In this document: in pieces, positions 49,592-58,600 of the stretch
Layout: every line of letters starts with the position of its first letter
Position numbering within the stretch: position 1 is the stretch's first letter
Assembly: GCA_017303635.1 (NCBI GenBank)
Contig: JAFLCG010000002.1
Coordinates: 344,918-408,917, forward strand
DNA from: Anaerolineae bacterium
GTDB taxonomy: Bacteria > Chloroflexota > Anaerolineae > Aggregatilineales > Phototrophicaceae
Direction: 5' to 3'
DNA: 64,000 bases
Position numbers and translations under genes: made by a program
Notes under the pieces: model-generated
What the model was told of the DNA's origin: nothing
Seen by the model: only the letters and a program-made list of their open reading frames with translations
The model's database searches: none

Positions 49592-50002
49592 TTAGTGCCG
49601 TACCTGCAGCGACCGCCACTGCCAGATCGCCAGCGCAGCCACATCGATGCCCACCAGTACAACCAACCCACGACCACCATCGGTCAGTGGGACGACATTG
49701 GTGAGCAGCAGCAGGATGCTGCCCGTCACCCAGAGCGCATTCATGCTGATGACCGCCCATGTTAAGGCGCGTGGTACCAGGCGGCTCCTCGACCAGCCGA
49801 GCAGGAACAGCCCCCAGAGAAGTGTCGCAATGCTGATGACGATCAGTGGCAGGCTAGTGGACAGTCCCATGAACATGCTGATGGGTTCACTGAACAGCGT
49901 GGCAATCCCGCCAACCGCCGTGCAAAAGAGTCCGTCCGCGAAGATGGGGCGTGTAGGTGCGGGTGCTTGTGAAGGGGTGGGAAATGTGCTGGTTGTCATC
50001 AT
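49592..50002 (-). CDS. Small multi-pass membrane protein, unrecognised
   Basis: 136 residues with about four membrane helices after a Pro/Thr-rich 20-residue start (TTSTFPTPSQAPAPTRP). ATG 50002 is supported by AGGAGG 6 bases upstream. I do not recognise a family. Same strand as the DUF5367, DUF6713 and 432-residue sensor-like genes, spaced by 60-70 bases. Confidence 0.6.
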   Translation of the reverse strand: MMTTSTFPTPSQAPAPTRPIFADGLFCTAVGGIATLFSEPISMFMGLSTSLPLIVISIATLLWGLFLLGWSRSRLVPRALTWAVISMNALWVTGSILLLLTNVVPLTDGGRGLVVLVGIDVAALAIWQWRSLQVRH

Positions 50003-50071
50003 CGGGAACCTCCTGAACATCGAAGCGATGTCCCCAGATTAGGCGGTTTCCCACTGCCAGCACCAGCTATT

Positions 50072-51370
50072 TCACTGCCAAAAACTGCCAGTTTCCCGTA
50101 AATCCTGCGCGATCAGCCGGGCTGCTGCGTTTTGCCAGTTGTAGAGGGTCCGTTCCGGCACTTGCGTTCGCAGCCATTCGAGTACGGTGCGGGCCACTGG
50201 ATCGAGGCCGTCATGGTCAGCGCGGGCGTAAGGTCGCAGCCCGATGACATATGGGTAGTAGAGCGCGTTGTAGTAACGCCACTCCTCGGTCGTGCCGAAG
50301 GCACCATTGCCCCGTGGTCGCAGTTGGTCGACTCGTTCCCGCAGCAGGCTCTGGAGTTCAGCCGCCCGTGACAGCGTGTTGATGGACTCGCCACGCTCGC
50401 TCAGACGGCTCTCGATGACGGGCAGGCGGGTTAGAGGGCTGGCGGCCAGCCGAGTCAAATCGCCCAGATGGCTCAAGGTACGCCGGGTTAATCGGTCGAA
50501 GTCCTCCGGCGGCATCGACCGTAAATCGAGCGCCTCATCCCGGCGGTTGACCGCTTCGGCAATGGCTTTGAGGTCAGCCTGGGCCTGCTCAACTTCTGGC
50601 GAGGGCGCCAGTGTCAGTCGGTCAAGCAGAACAGATAGCGACCGACCAAAAACCACAATGAGGATAGCCATACTGGTCAGGCTGAAAAGCAGCAGTCGCT
50701 GAAGCGACGTCGGCGACGTGCCGATCAACAGCAGGGCATGGGCGATCACCAGCGCGCTCAGGAGCACCGCCGCCAGCAGAGACCGTCTGAAATCCGGCGC
50801 GAACGATTCGCCGGCTTCCAGACTATCCAGCCAACCAATGCAGATCCCCAGGATCAGGAGATCCACACCGAGGCCAAGCAGCACCCAATCCGCCGGCAAA
50901 ATCGATAACGGCAGGAATAACAGACCAATACTGATTCCCAAGAGAATCCCGGCGGTCAGCAAACCAGCCCAGGCTCGTCCAGTACGCCCCTGCCTCCGCG
51001 CTCGCCACAGTGCGATCCAGGCTGCGATCATCAACAGGGTGAACCCGGCAAAGGGAATCCAGCCGGGCAGGAGCAGCATCAGCGCAGAACCAAGCCCCAG
51101 GGCAGTGACCACAACCGTTGAGTTCAGGCGGGAGGGCCATGCCGAATCTTCCGGCAGCAGGTGTATGACCACTGCCAACCACAGAATCGGCGGCCAGATG
51201 CTGAGAGCATCGCGCAGCAGAGCAGACTCCAGACTGTGCAGCAGAAGGGTCAGCGCATAGGCGATGAGCCCCAATCCGGTGTATCGCAGCCGGGGTTGGT
51301 GTGGCTCACGCGCGAGGAGGTACAGCCCCAACCAGAGCGTGAAGGCATAAAGGAGCAGGTGGAGAGTCAT
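50072..51370 (-). CDS. Multi-pass membrane protein with C-terminal cytoplasmic helical domain
   Basis: 432 residues. About eight membrane helices (residues 1-250) are followed by a cytoplasmic part: coiled helices (about 265-345) and an end domain with EWRYYNALYYPYVIGLRPY and VPERTLYNWQNAAARLIAQD. I have seen this end motif in uncharacterised Chloroflexota proteins but know no function. Membrane sensor followed by an output-like helical domain is the layout expected of a one-component sensor or regulator. It lies 22 bases after the CRTAC1-like gene and upstream of three small membrane-protein genes, so it may control or assemble with them (inference). Confidence 0.65.
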   Translation of the reverse strand: MTLHLLLYAFTLWLGLYLLAREPHQPRLRYTGLGLIAYALTLLLHSLESALLRDALSIWPPILWLAVVIHLLPEDSAWPSRLNSTVVVTALGLGSALMLLLPGWIPFAGFTLLMIAAWIALWRARRQGRTGRAWAGLLTAGILLGISIGLLFLPLSILPADWVLLGLGVDLLILGICIGWLDSLEAGESFAPDFRRSLLAAVLLSALVIAHALLLIGTSPTSLQRLLLFSLTSMAILIVVFGRSLSVLLDRLTLAPSPEVEQAQADLKAIAEAVNRRDEALDLRSMPPEDFDRLTRRTLSHLGDLTRLAASPLTRLPVIESRLSERGESINTLSRAAELQSLLRERVDQLRPRGNGAFGTTEEWRYYNALYYPYVIGLRPYARADHDGLDPVARTVLEWLRTQVPERTLYNWQNAAARLIAQDLRETGSFWQ

Positions 51371-51392
51371 ACGGCGTCAAACGCTGCTTGGC

Positions 51393-52784
51393 TCATTCGG
51401 GATACGGCACGCGCAGCAGTTGATCGACTGCTGGAGTTGCTAACTGCAGCTTGGTGCCATCCGGCCAGATGACCTCAACGTACTCGGTGCTGGTCAGTTC
51501 GCCCAGCCCGAAATGAGCGACCGGCTCCATCTGACACAGATAACCGCTGCCTGCGTCAATGGCCCGCTGCTGAGTCCGTTCCCCGGCCCGCAAACGCACG
51601 ATGGCCCCCCGTGCCGGTGCGCCAAAAGCGGTCAGCGGCAGCACCCGCAGCCAGTGATGACTGTTCGGCTCGGCCTTATAGAGCGTCATCGGCTGGGCAT
51701 TCGCCTCGCCATGAGTCAGCATCAGTTCCAACCAGCCGTCTTCGTCAAAATCCCCGACTACCGCGCCGGTTCCATAACCACCTGGTTCCAGCGCATCGCC
51801 CGGACTGACAGCCTGCCAGCTACCATTCACCTGACTGAACAGGCGATTGGCTTGCCCCATATTGTGGAAGAAGATTTCCTCGTAGCCATCATTGTCAAAA
51901 TCAGCAGCGATCACTGTCCGCACGCGGGAGGGTTCCGCCATGAGCAGCGGGGTGATCTCCAGCCAACGCCCCTTGGGGTGATTGCGATAGAGCCGATGAA
52001 ACCCTTCCCAATTTCCGATGACCAGGTCAAAGCGACCGCCACCATCCAGAACCGCCATGCCACGTGCATGTTGGAAGGGGTCATCCAGCCCGATCAGTTG
52101 ACCGATCTCATCAAAAGTACCGTCACCCCGGTTGCGGAACAAGTAATTGGGACCGTTCTCGTTACCCGCATAAATATCCATAAAGTTGGAGATCAGCGGC
52201 GCAGCCAGCAGGGAGCGCCCACCGGCGGTATAGGCAACCCCGGCATCCTGCGCCACATCCACCAGGTGTCCATCATCGTCCAGTTCGTAGAAACGGGTGG
52301 GGCCACCATAATTGGCGATGTAAAAGCTATAGCGCCCCGTACCGAGCCGATCAACCACGGCGACTGAACGCCCGGCGACCATGTTCGCCACCAGGAGGTT
52401 GGACTTCTGGGCGAATAGATCAATGAAGCGGCGGCCATTGTGAGCAAAAAGACGGTCGCCAAAGCGTTTCCGCCCACCGAAAGTATCGGCATTGAGAATA
52501 TAGATTTCTTCGCGCCCATCGGCATCCAGATCACCGGTAGCGACGCCAATCGACATCCGCTCAAAATCAGCCAGTTCAGGCGGAGTGATGTCGTGCAGAC
52601 CATCCCCCATCCATTTAAGAACCGTGTTCGGAAAACCGTAACCCGTGACGATGATCTCAAAATGACCATCGCCATCAATATCAGTGACAGCAGCCCCATA
52701 ATTGAGTTGAACACGATTGCCGATAATCGTCTCAGTGCGGTTGATGAACATTGCAGCTAGATTGCCCTGGTGAAAATGTCGCAT
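51393..52784 (-). CDS. CRTAC1-like FG-GAP/VCBS repeat protein with ASPIC/UnbV end
   Basis: 463 residues. Repeated DxDxDG calcium-loop motifs (DIDGDGHFE, DLDADGREE, DFDNDGYEE, DFDEDGWLE) form a seven-bladed integrin-alpha-like propeller. The C-terminus (about 375-463; GAIVRLRAGERTQQRAI, SGYLCQMEPVAHFGLGE) is the ASPIC/UnbV domain found with FG-GAP in CRTAC1 proteins. Unusually, there is no signal peptide: the protein begins MRHFHQGNLAAMFINRTE, so it may be cytoplasmic or exported by another route. An internal Met at 52751 is a possible alternative start. First gene of a minus-strand series; function unknown. Confidence 0.85.
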   Translation of the reverse strand: MRHFHQGNLAAMFINRTETIIGNRVQLNYGAAVTDIDGDGHFEIIVTGYGFPNTVLKWMGDGLHDITPPELADFERMSIGVATGDLDADGREEIYILNADTFGGRKRFGDRLFAHNGRRFIDLFAQKSNLLVANMVAGRSVAVVDRLGTGRYSFYIANYGGPTRFYELDDDGHLVDVAQDAGVAYTAGGRSLLAAPLISNFMDIYAGNENGPNYLFRNRGDGTFDEIGQLIGLDDPFQHARGMAVLDGGGRFDLVIGNWEGFHRLYRNHPKGRWLEITPLLMAEPSRVRTVIAADFDNDGYEEIFFHNMGQANRLFSQVNGSWQAVSPGDALEPGGYGTGAVVGDFDEDGWLELMLTHGEANAQPMTLYKAEPNSHHWLRVLPLTAFGAPARGAIVRLRAGERTQQRAIDAGSGYLCQMEPVAHFGLGELTSTEYVEVIWPDGTKLQLATPAVDQLLRVPYPE

Positions 52785-52918
52785 CCATTGTACCCGATGT
52801 TACATTGGTAACGAGGGAGTAGATGAGATGCTGCCTGTGTCCTGAAATGAAAAGCGCATGTACCAAAGACATGCGCTTCCCAGAGGGGCCTTCTGAGTTG
52901 TCTGTGTAATTCAGTCCG

Positions 52919-53314
52919 TTAGGCTTCACGCTTAATGGGGTTAGATTTCACGATGTTTTGCACGTCTTCATAGCTCGCCGCAAAATGGATTGACCTATCT
53001 CCATTTTTCTCCGGGTAGATCTTGCGGTAAGTCGCGATAAAGGCGCGGGCAAAGGCATTGACTCCGACCATGATGAGAGCACCGCTGTTCGGATGGAGCC
53101 TTTTGCTGATATTGCTTAACGCACCCATAAAACCATTCGGGATCATTCGGCTCCCCTGGACATCCATCACTAAAGCGACCGAATGCGTCACTTCATCGAG
53201 CAGTACATTCCCTTTCTGAAGAGCTTGATAAAAGTCATTCAGATCCCACTTTCCTTCGTATATGAAGGACAAAACGGTTTTATCGTCGTTGTTCCACATA
53301 ACATTGATGGGCAT
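52919..53314 (-). CDS. STAS/SpoIIAA-like small protein, family member C
   Basis: 131 residues. Opens INVMWNNDDKTVLSFIYEG, central VMDVQGSR, then MVGVNAFARAFIATYRKIYP and a C-terminal helix. It is nearest to member D (MPAQVTWVDENHT..., VDMTGAR, FVKADAFLKALLHVHEQVYP), which lies 317 bases away on the opposite strand: the two are a divergent pair. Start at ATG 53314 by analogy with D; a GTG at 53341 adds nine residues. No signal peptide or membrane helix. Confidence 0.6.
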   Translation of the reverse strand: MPINVMWNNDDKTVLSFIYEGKWDLNDFYQALQKGNVLLDEVTHSVALVMDVQGSRMIPNGFMGALSNISKRLHPNSGALIMVGVNAFARAFIATYRKIYPEKNGDRSIHFAASYEDVQNIVKSNPIKREA

Positions 53315-53630
53315 GAGGTTGAGGATTCCGCAATTCTGCACTGATCTGAATAAGAGTAGGGTGGCAAATCAGCGGGCTTATCACCTTATCCTTAGCATAA
53401 GACGCTTTATAGTATGATAACTTGAAGGGTTGTGAATTATGCGTAAAAAGCAGTCAGTAACTCACATTAGAACCTTGACCCGTTTAGCCCGCATCCGATG
53501 AATCACGGTATTGTGGACGCTAGATCAGTTGCAGACACCAAAATCTATCGATCAGTTTTGTTATGTGCATTGAAGTGCGGTGAACGGGCACTACAATCAC
53601 ATAGAGAGAGAAGCAATAAGGAGGTGATAG
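53315..53630. other. Divergent control region between STAS-like members C and D
   Basis: AT-rich. On the minus strand TTCACA and TATAAA occur 19 bases apart (about 53408-53438), a weak promoter for member C. Plus-strand TTGACC (53475-53480) is the only -35-like box toward member D and lacks a good -10. I see no gene. Confidence 0.4.
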
Positions 53631-54041
53631 ATGCCAGCTCAAGTCACTTGGGTAGACGAGAATCATACCATCCTGTGCTATCAGTACCGTAACCCATGGG
53701 TATGGGAGGATGCTTATGCTGCCATCCAGCAAGCCCGGCAGATGATGGCAGATGGCACCAACACAGTTGACTGCATTGTCGATATGACCGGGGCACGTAT
53801 CCCGGCAGGCAACGCCATCATCCAGATTCGTAAGTTGGGGGAGTTGGGTCAGAACATGACCAACTACTCTGGCCTGACCGTCTTCGTCAAGGCCGATGCC
53901 TTCCTCAAAGCACTTCTACATGTCCACGAACAGGTTTACCCGGATCAGGCCAATAACCTCAATTGGCCGCATGTCAACACAATGGCTGAAGCAGTCGCCT
54001 TCATTGAGAATCAGAGGAAAACCGTCGCCAAAGAACCGTGA
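53631..54041 (+). CDS. STAS/SpoIIAA-like small protein, family member D
   Basis: 136 residues, same architecture as members A-C, with central VDMTGAR and FVKADAFLKALLHVHEQVYP. The ATG has a textbook ribosome site: AAGGAGGTGAT ends 2 bases before the start, so expression may be high. It is divergent from member C and ends 3 bases before the convergent CofE gene. Like the others it has no catalytic motif or membrane segment; protein-protein signalling is an inference. Confidence 0.62.
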   Translation: MPAQVTWVDENHTILCYQYRNPWVWEDAYAAIQQARQMMADGTNTVDCIVDMTGARIPAGNAIIQIRKLGELGQNMTNYSGLTVFVKADAFLKALLHVHEQVYPDQANNLNWPHVNTMAEAVAFIENQRKTVAKEP

Positions 54042-54044
54042 CCA

Positions 54045-54833
54045 TCACGATCGCAACAGCCCTTCGGTCAGCGATTGCACGTAGATGCACTCTTTCCAGT
54101 CAATCGAGACATCTGCTGCCGTGATGACTGTATCGCTGAGTTCCACGCCACTGCCGCGCACGATGGCGAATGGGACGGCCTCATCCCGTTCGCCCATCAC
54201 CATCTGCGCGCAGACGCACAGTTGGTCCGCAATCCCGCGCCGTGTCACCTGCATCGGATTACCGAACAGGTCGGTCTTGCCACGCTCATCCTGCACAGGG
54301 GCAAACCCGGCCGTCGCCAGCGCCACGCCGGTCGTGCCGATCCGCCCCGGCATCAGCCAGCTATCGGTCAGGATGACACCCACATCAACACCCAGCACTT
54401 CCCGAATGGCGCTGCGGATTGCCCTCGCCGAGGCATACGGATCATCCGGGAAAAGGACTGCAAAACCTGATGGAATATTCGAGCGGTCAATCCCGGCATT
54501 GGGAGAGATGATGCCGTCTTTATGCGTCAGCAGGAAACCCGGAATACCGCCAAAAATATAATCGGCTTCCTTGACCACCAGTTCAGCCATGGTTGGGTTC
54601 ATCTGGTAGCGGGCAGCCAGCATAGACGCCTGTTCGCTGACTTCGACCTCACTCAGCGTGATGATCCGCCCTTCGCTGATGGCGGTGTACTTGCTGGAAA
54701 CCGCCAGCACATCACCATCCAGCAGATGTTCACCGGCAGCGAGCAGGGAAGTTGTCAGGGTTTGCAATAGATTAAATTTCCCGGTCTGGACCGGGGCCTG
54801 GATTGGGATAACAGTCAGCGTGCGGGAAGCCAT
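54045..54833 (-). CDS. cofE: Coenzyme F420:L-glutamate ligase
   Basis: 262 residues. Adds glutamate residues to F420-0 using GTP. Recognisable segments: GDVLAVSSKYTAISEGRI (about 40-57), DGIISPNAGIDRSN (metal/nucleotide binding), LFPDDPYASARAIRSAI and LTDSWLMPGRIGTTGVALA. F420 is a hydride-carrying deazaflavin common in Actinobacteria, archaea and Chloroflexota; the other F420 genes are not in this window. It is convergent with STAS-like member D with only 3 bases between them. The N-terminal nitroreductase-like half of actinobacterial FbiB is absent. Confidence 0.85.
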   Translation of the reverse strand: MASRTLTVIPIQAPVQTGKFNLLQTLTTSLLAAGEHLLDGDVLAVSSKYTAISEGRIITLSEVEVSEQASMLAARYQMNPTMAELVVKEADYIFGGIPGFLLTHKDGIISPNAGIDRSNIPSGFAVLFPDDPYASARAIRSAIREVLGVDVGVILTDSWLMPGRIGTTGVALATAGFAPVQDERGKTDLFGNPMQVTRRGIADQLCVCAQMVMGERDEAVPFAIVRGSGVELSDTVITAADVSIDWKECIYVQSLTEGLLRS

Positions 54834-54964
54834 CGTGAAAATTCACCAGTTTTACGAGAGAGCCTGTACGGAATGTAGCTGACGCCATGATAGCGGGGGA
54901 GGGGCGATATGCAATGCTGGGTCATTTTTAACCAGGATTAAACTATTCTTTGATTGGCAGCATG

Positions 54965-54994
54965 TTCACAAATTACTCATGCAAAATCTATATT
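54965..54994 (+). promoter_or_regulatory. Candidate promoter of the ferredoxin gene
   Basis: TTCACA (54965-54970), 18 bases, TATATT (54989-54994), both 5 of 6 to consensus, in an AT-rich patch about 98 bases before the ferredoxin ATG. Confidence 0.45.
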
Positions 54995-55092
54995 CCAAAT
55001 CCAACAAAAGTTCCAGACGCCCCGGTTAAAAAGCGTTACAGTCAGCTTAAATCACGCAACGGGCATTCACCCGTCTTGAGGAGTTTTCAAAC

Positions 55093-55440
55093 ATGACCCA
55101 CATTATCACCAGCCTGTGTCTGCGCGACGGTGCCTGTATGGAAGTTTGCCCGGTGGAGTGCATTGTCCCCGGTCAGCCAGAAGCCGAATGGCCGTGGTAC
55201 TTCATTGACCCGGATACCTGCATCGACTGCGGTGCCTGCGTTCCGGAATGCCCGTTTGAAGCCATTTTCATTGAAGAAGAAGTCCCCGCTGCTTTCAGCA
55301 CCAATGAAGGTCAGCAGACTTATCCCTTTGCGACCAAGCAGAAAGTCACCCACAAAGCCGGTGATGTGGTCGACCTGACCGAAGACATTCAGTACAACTA
55401 TCGCTTCTTCGCCGAAGGCCCCGGCTACGACGCTATCTAG
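55093..55440 (+). CDS. Two-cluster ferredoxin
   Basis: 115 residues. The first cysteine set, C-L-R-D-G-A-C-M-E-V-C-P plus VECI, resembles 7Fe/dicluster ferredoxins in which Asp replaces a Cys (3Fe-4S or D-ligated cluster). The second set, CIDCGACVPECP, is a classical 4Fe-4S motif. A 60-residue tail without cysteines follows, as is typical of the long ferredoxins of this phylum. It is an electron carrier for cytoplasmic redox enzymes. GAGGAG lies about 10 bases before the ATG, and a terminator follows, so it is monocistronic and probably well expressed. Confidence 0.9.
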   Translation: MTHIITSLCLRDGACMEVCPVECIVPGQPEAEWPWYFIDPDTCIDCGACVPECPFEAIFIEEEVPAAFSTNEGQQTYPFATKQKVTHKAGDVVDLTEDIQYNYRFFAEGPGYDAI

Positions 55441-55470
55441 TCGTTTTCATCAATCAGCCATCGACCGTCT

Positions 55471-55498
55471 GGGCGCACCTCAACCGTGCGCCCTTTTG
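55471..55498 (+). terminator. Rho-independent terminator after the ferredoxin gene
   Basis: GGGCGCAC (55471-55478) pairs with GTGCGCCC (55486-55493) across a 7-base loop, then TTTTG. Confidence 0.85.
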
Positions 55499-55514
55499 AT
55501 TCGGGTCACAGACT

Positions 55515-55542
55515 TTGCATCCCCCCCCTCCCCGCGTACAAT
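55515..55542 (+). promoter_or_regulatory. Promoter of the giant kinase-like gene
   Basis: TTGCAT (55515-55520), 16 bases, TACAAT (55537-55542), about 80 bases before the ATG at 55623. Confidence 0.5.
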
Positions 55543-55622
55543 GGAATGAAACGATTATTTGGGTAATATCAACGATTTATCCCAACCCTTTTTTCGTGTT
55601 CATCAGGACTTGAGGGCAGCCC

Positions 55623-58600
55623 ATGGCGGACAGCCTGTTCGACAATCGCTACCGATACGACTACATCTATCCGCGCGGGCGCAGCGGTGAGACTCTCCGC
55701 GCGGTGGATACGCAGGACAATGACCGCCCGGTGGTCGTTAAGCGACCAGCCCCCAATGATGCCCCCCCGATTCGCGCTGGTCAGGAAGTCAGCATTCTGA
55801 ATGAACGCAAGGCGCTGACACGGTTGGCAGGCCATGCAGTGCTGACGGCGCTGGTCGGCGGCGGGCAGTTCATGGCAGGTGGCACCCCCCACCAGTACAT
55901 CGTGGTCGAGCGAGCAGGCGGGGTGTTGGTGGCGGATCTGGTGCGGGAACTGGCGCAGCGTGGCGAACGGCTCCCCGATCTGGAACTGCTGGTCATCGTC
56001 GATACCCTGCTCGACCTACTGGCTGCCGCTCATGCCAAGGATATTGTCTATAACGATGTCGATACCAAGCATCTCTTTTGGGATCGAGAAACCCACAAGC
56101 TCAAGCTGATCGACTGGGGTAACGCCGTCTTCCTCGAAGGCGATGAAGCCACCCCGCAGGGGATCAGCCGTCAGACCGATATTTTCCAGGTAGGTGAATT
56201 GCTCTATGCACTGGTGACGGGTGGTGGTCGGGCAGAGATCCCGCGGGATGCGGGTGAAGACTTCCTGCTCAACTTTGGTCGGGATGCTGAACGGCTCTCG
56301 CCGCGCTGGATGCAGGTCATCAGCAAAGCCGCCCACCCGGTCACCAAATTCCGCTATCGCTCGCTGGGCGAACTTCGCAAAGCCCTGGCCGAACTGCGCG
56401 ATCCGCTGGAACGTGAACGCAACACCATTCTGGGTCGGGTCAACGAACGGTTGCGCCACAACCGCAGCAAGGAAGAACTCAACGGTCTGCTGGAAGTATT
56501 GGCCCCTGCCCTCGCGGCGGACCCCGGTTTCCCTCCGGTCAAAGCCACCCAGCAGGAGATTTATGGTCGCCTGCGCGATCTGGAAGTTGCGGCGGATCTG
56601 GATGCGGCCCGCATCTATATGGAAAGCGGGAGCTGGTCACGGGCCGTCGGCCTGCTGGAAGAACTGCGGGGCCGCGCGCGGGATACCACCCAGGCCCTTA
56701 TCGACCTGCTGCTGGAAACCGCCCGCCTGATGCTCGACCTGAAGATCACCCCGGCGGCCCAGACGATTCTGGATGCGGTGACGCTGGTCTTTGAACGGCA
56801 GAACGCCCATGCCGCCAACATCCTGATCACCCAACCCGCATCGGATGAAAACGTCCAGGCCGCGCAGTGGTTGATGGCGGCGCTGGTGGATGCCTGGTCG
56901 CCAGAGTTTGTCCTGCTGCGTCCTAACCTATTCCAACTGGATCGGGCTTTGACCCAATTAGCGGCGGGTGGTGTCGTGGTCACCGAACCGCGTGCAGTCC
57001 TGGCTGAAGTCCAATCGATGATTGACCGCCTTTCCGATCCCAATATCACCAACCTGACTGAACTGCGCGATGGCTACCGCATGGTCGTTGATGGACTGAC
57101 GGCCCTCGGCGCGGTGCTGGAAACCGTCAACAGTCGGCATAATTTTCCTGAAAGTCGCCTGCCAGTCAGTGCTCAGGAGCGTGCGCTCAACGCCGCCATG
57201 GCCCTGGCCGATAACATGCACGTCATCGGACGGCAGGCGACCAGCAGCCCGCGCGATGCCCTCAATGCGCTGGATAGCAGCCGCGCCATCGACCCGGTCA
57301 ACCCCACCTGGGATGGCTTGGGACGCCTGCTGGACGGACTCTATGAACTCCTGGGTTCCTACCAGACCTATCTGCCTGCTGCCGACGGCAGCGATCTGGC
57401 GGATTGGTTCACCAGCGCCCGGCGCGATCTGGAACCGTTCCATGAACGTCTGTTTGATGACATGCTCAATGGGATGATCGCCGGGTTGGAAATGGCGGGA
57501 GCGCGTTGGTCCAGCTTTGCCGAAGCCACCCTTATCGGCAACCGTTTCGGAGCGATCACCGCGCTGGCCGAAGCGACCGATGCCGTCGGTACAATTAGCC
57601 CGACGCTGGCCGGTTGGCTCAATCAGATTCGGACGATTGTGACCAACGCCAGCTATGTGGAACGCCACGCTCTCTACGGTGGACTGGGGCGGGCATTGGC
57701 GGATGGCTGGGAAGCCTTTGATCGCGGACGCCTGGCGGATGCCGAGCGTCTGGGTCAGCAGGCGCAGGAAATCGCCCGCACCGAATCCCAGCGGTTGGCG
57801 GCTGGCCGCTTACGCCATCTGGCCGAGATCACCCGCAACTGGCTGGAACGCAATACCATCCTGAATGCCAAAGGCACACAAGCCGCCCTGGTCGGCGTGG
57901 AACGCCTGTATACGCCGGAAGAAAACGGCACACTCCAGAACTTCACAGCCCAGATGCCGGGGCGGGATACCTACCTCAAAGCCATGAATAAGGGCTTGGT
58001 GGATCTGTTTGCCCGCGAAAACAGCGCTGCCCCGCGCATCCTGTTCACCAATTATGTGCTGCTGGGTGCACTGGAAATCCACGAAGGGCGGTTGGGCGAT
58101 GCCGAATTCTGGCGCGAGGCAGCCATCCGTACGCTGGGCGACCACGCCACTCGGCATACCCTCACCCGTGCCCTGAGCGAATTTGCTGACCGCAAGCGGG
58201 ATCTGACCGCTGCCTCCGCCCTGCTCAACAGCCTGAACAGCGCCTCTGCCCTAACCACCCTGGATTCGAGCCGCCGCAAGCTGGATGACAATCCGCAGGC
58301 GCGCTTATTGACGGGGGTGGCCCTCAGCCTGCGTGAGATCGAAAACGCAGTACGCGACTGGCAGGATGGGGACTTCCGCCCGGCAGGATTGAAGCTGGAA
58401 AACGCCATCAAGGGCGTCGATGAAACCGAGCAAACTGCCGGGATCACCCTGACCAATTTCCGGGCCTGGCTGATGGAACTGCAAAGCGGCGCGGCGGAAT
58501 TACACACGGCCCTGCGGTCCCTGCAAAGTGTGATCGAAAGCCGACCGGAAGCCCCGATTGATTCCCTCCTGAGCAATCATCGCAAGCTGGTCGATACCAC

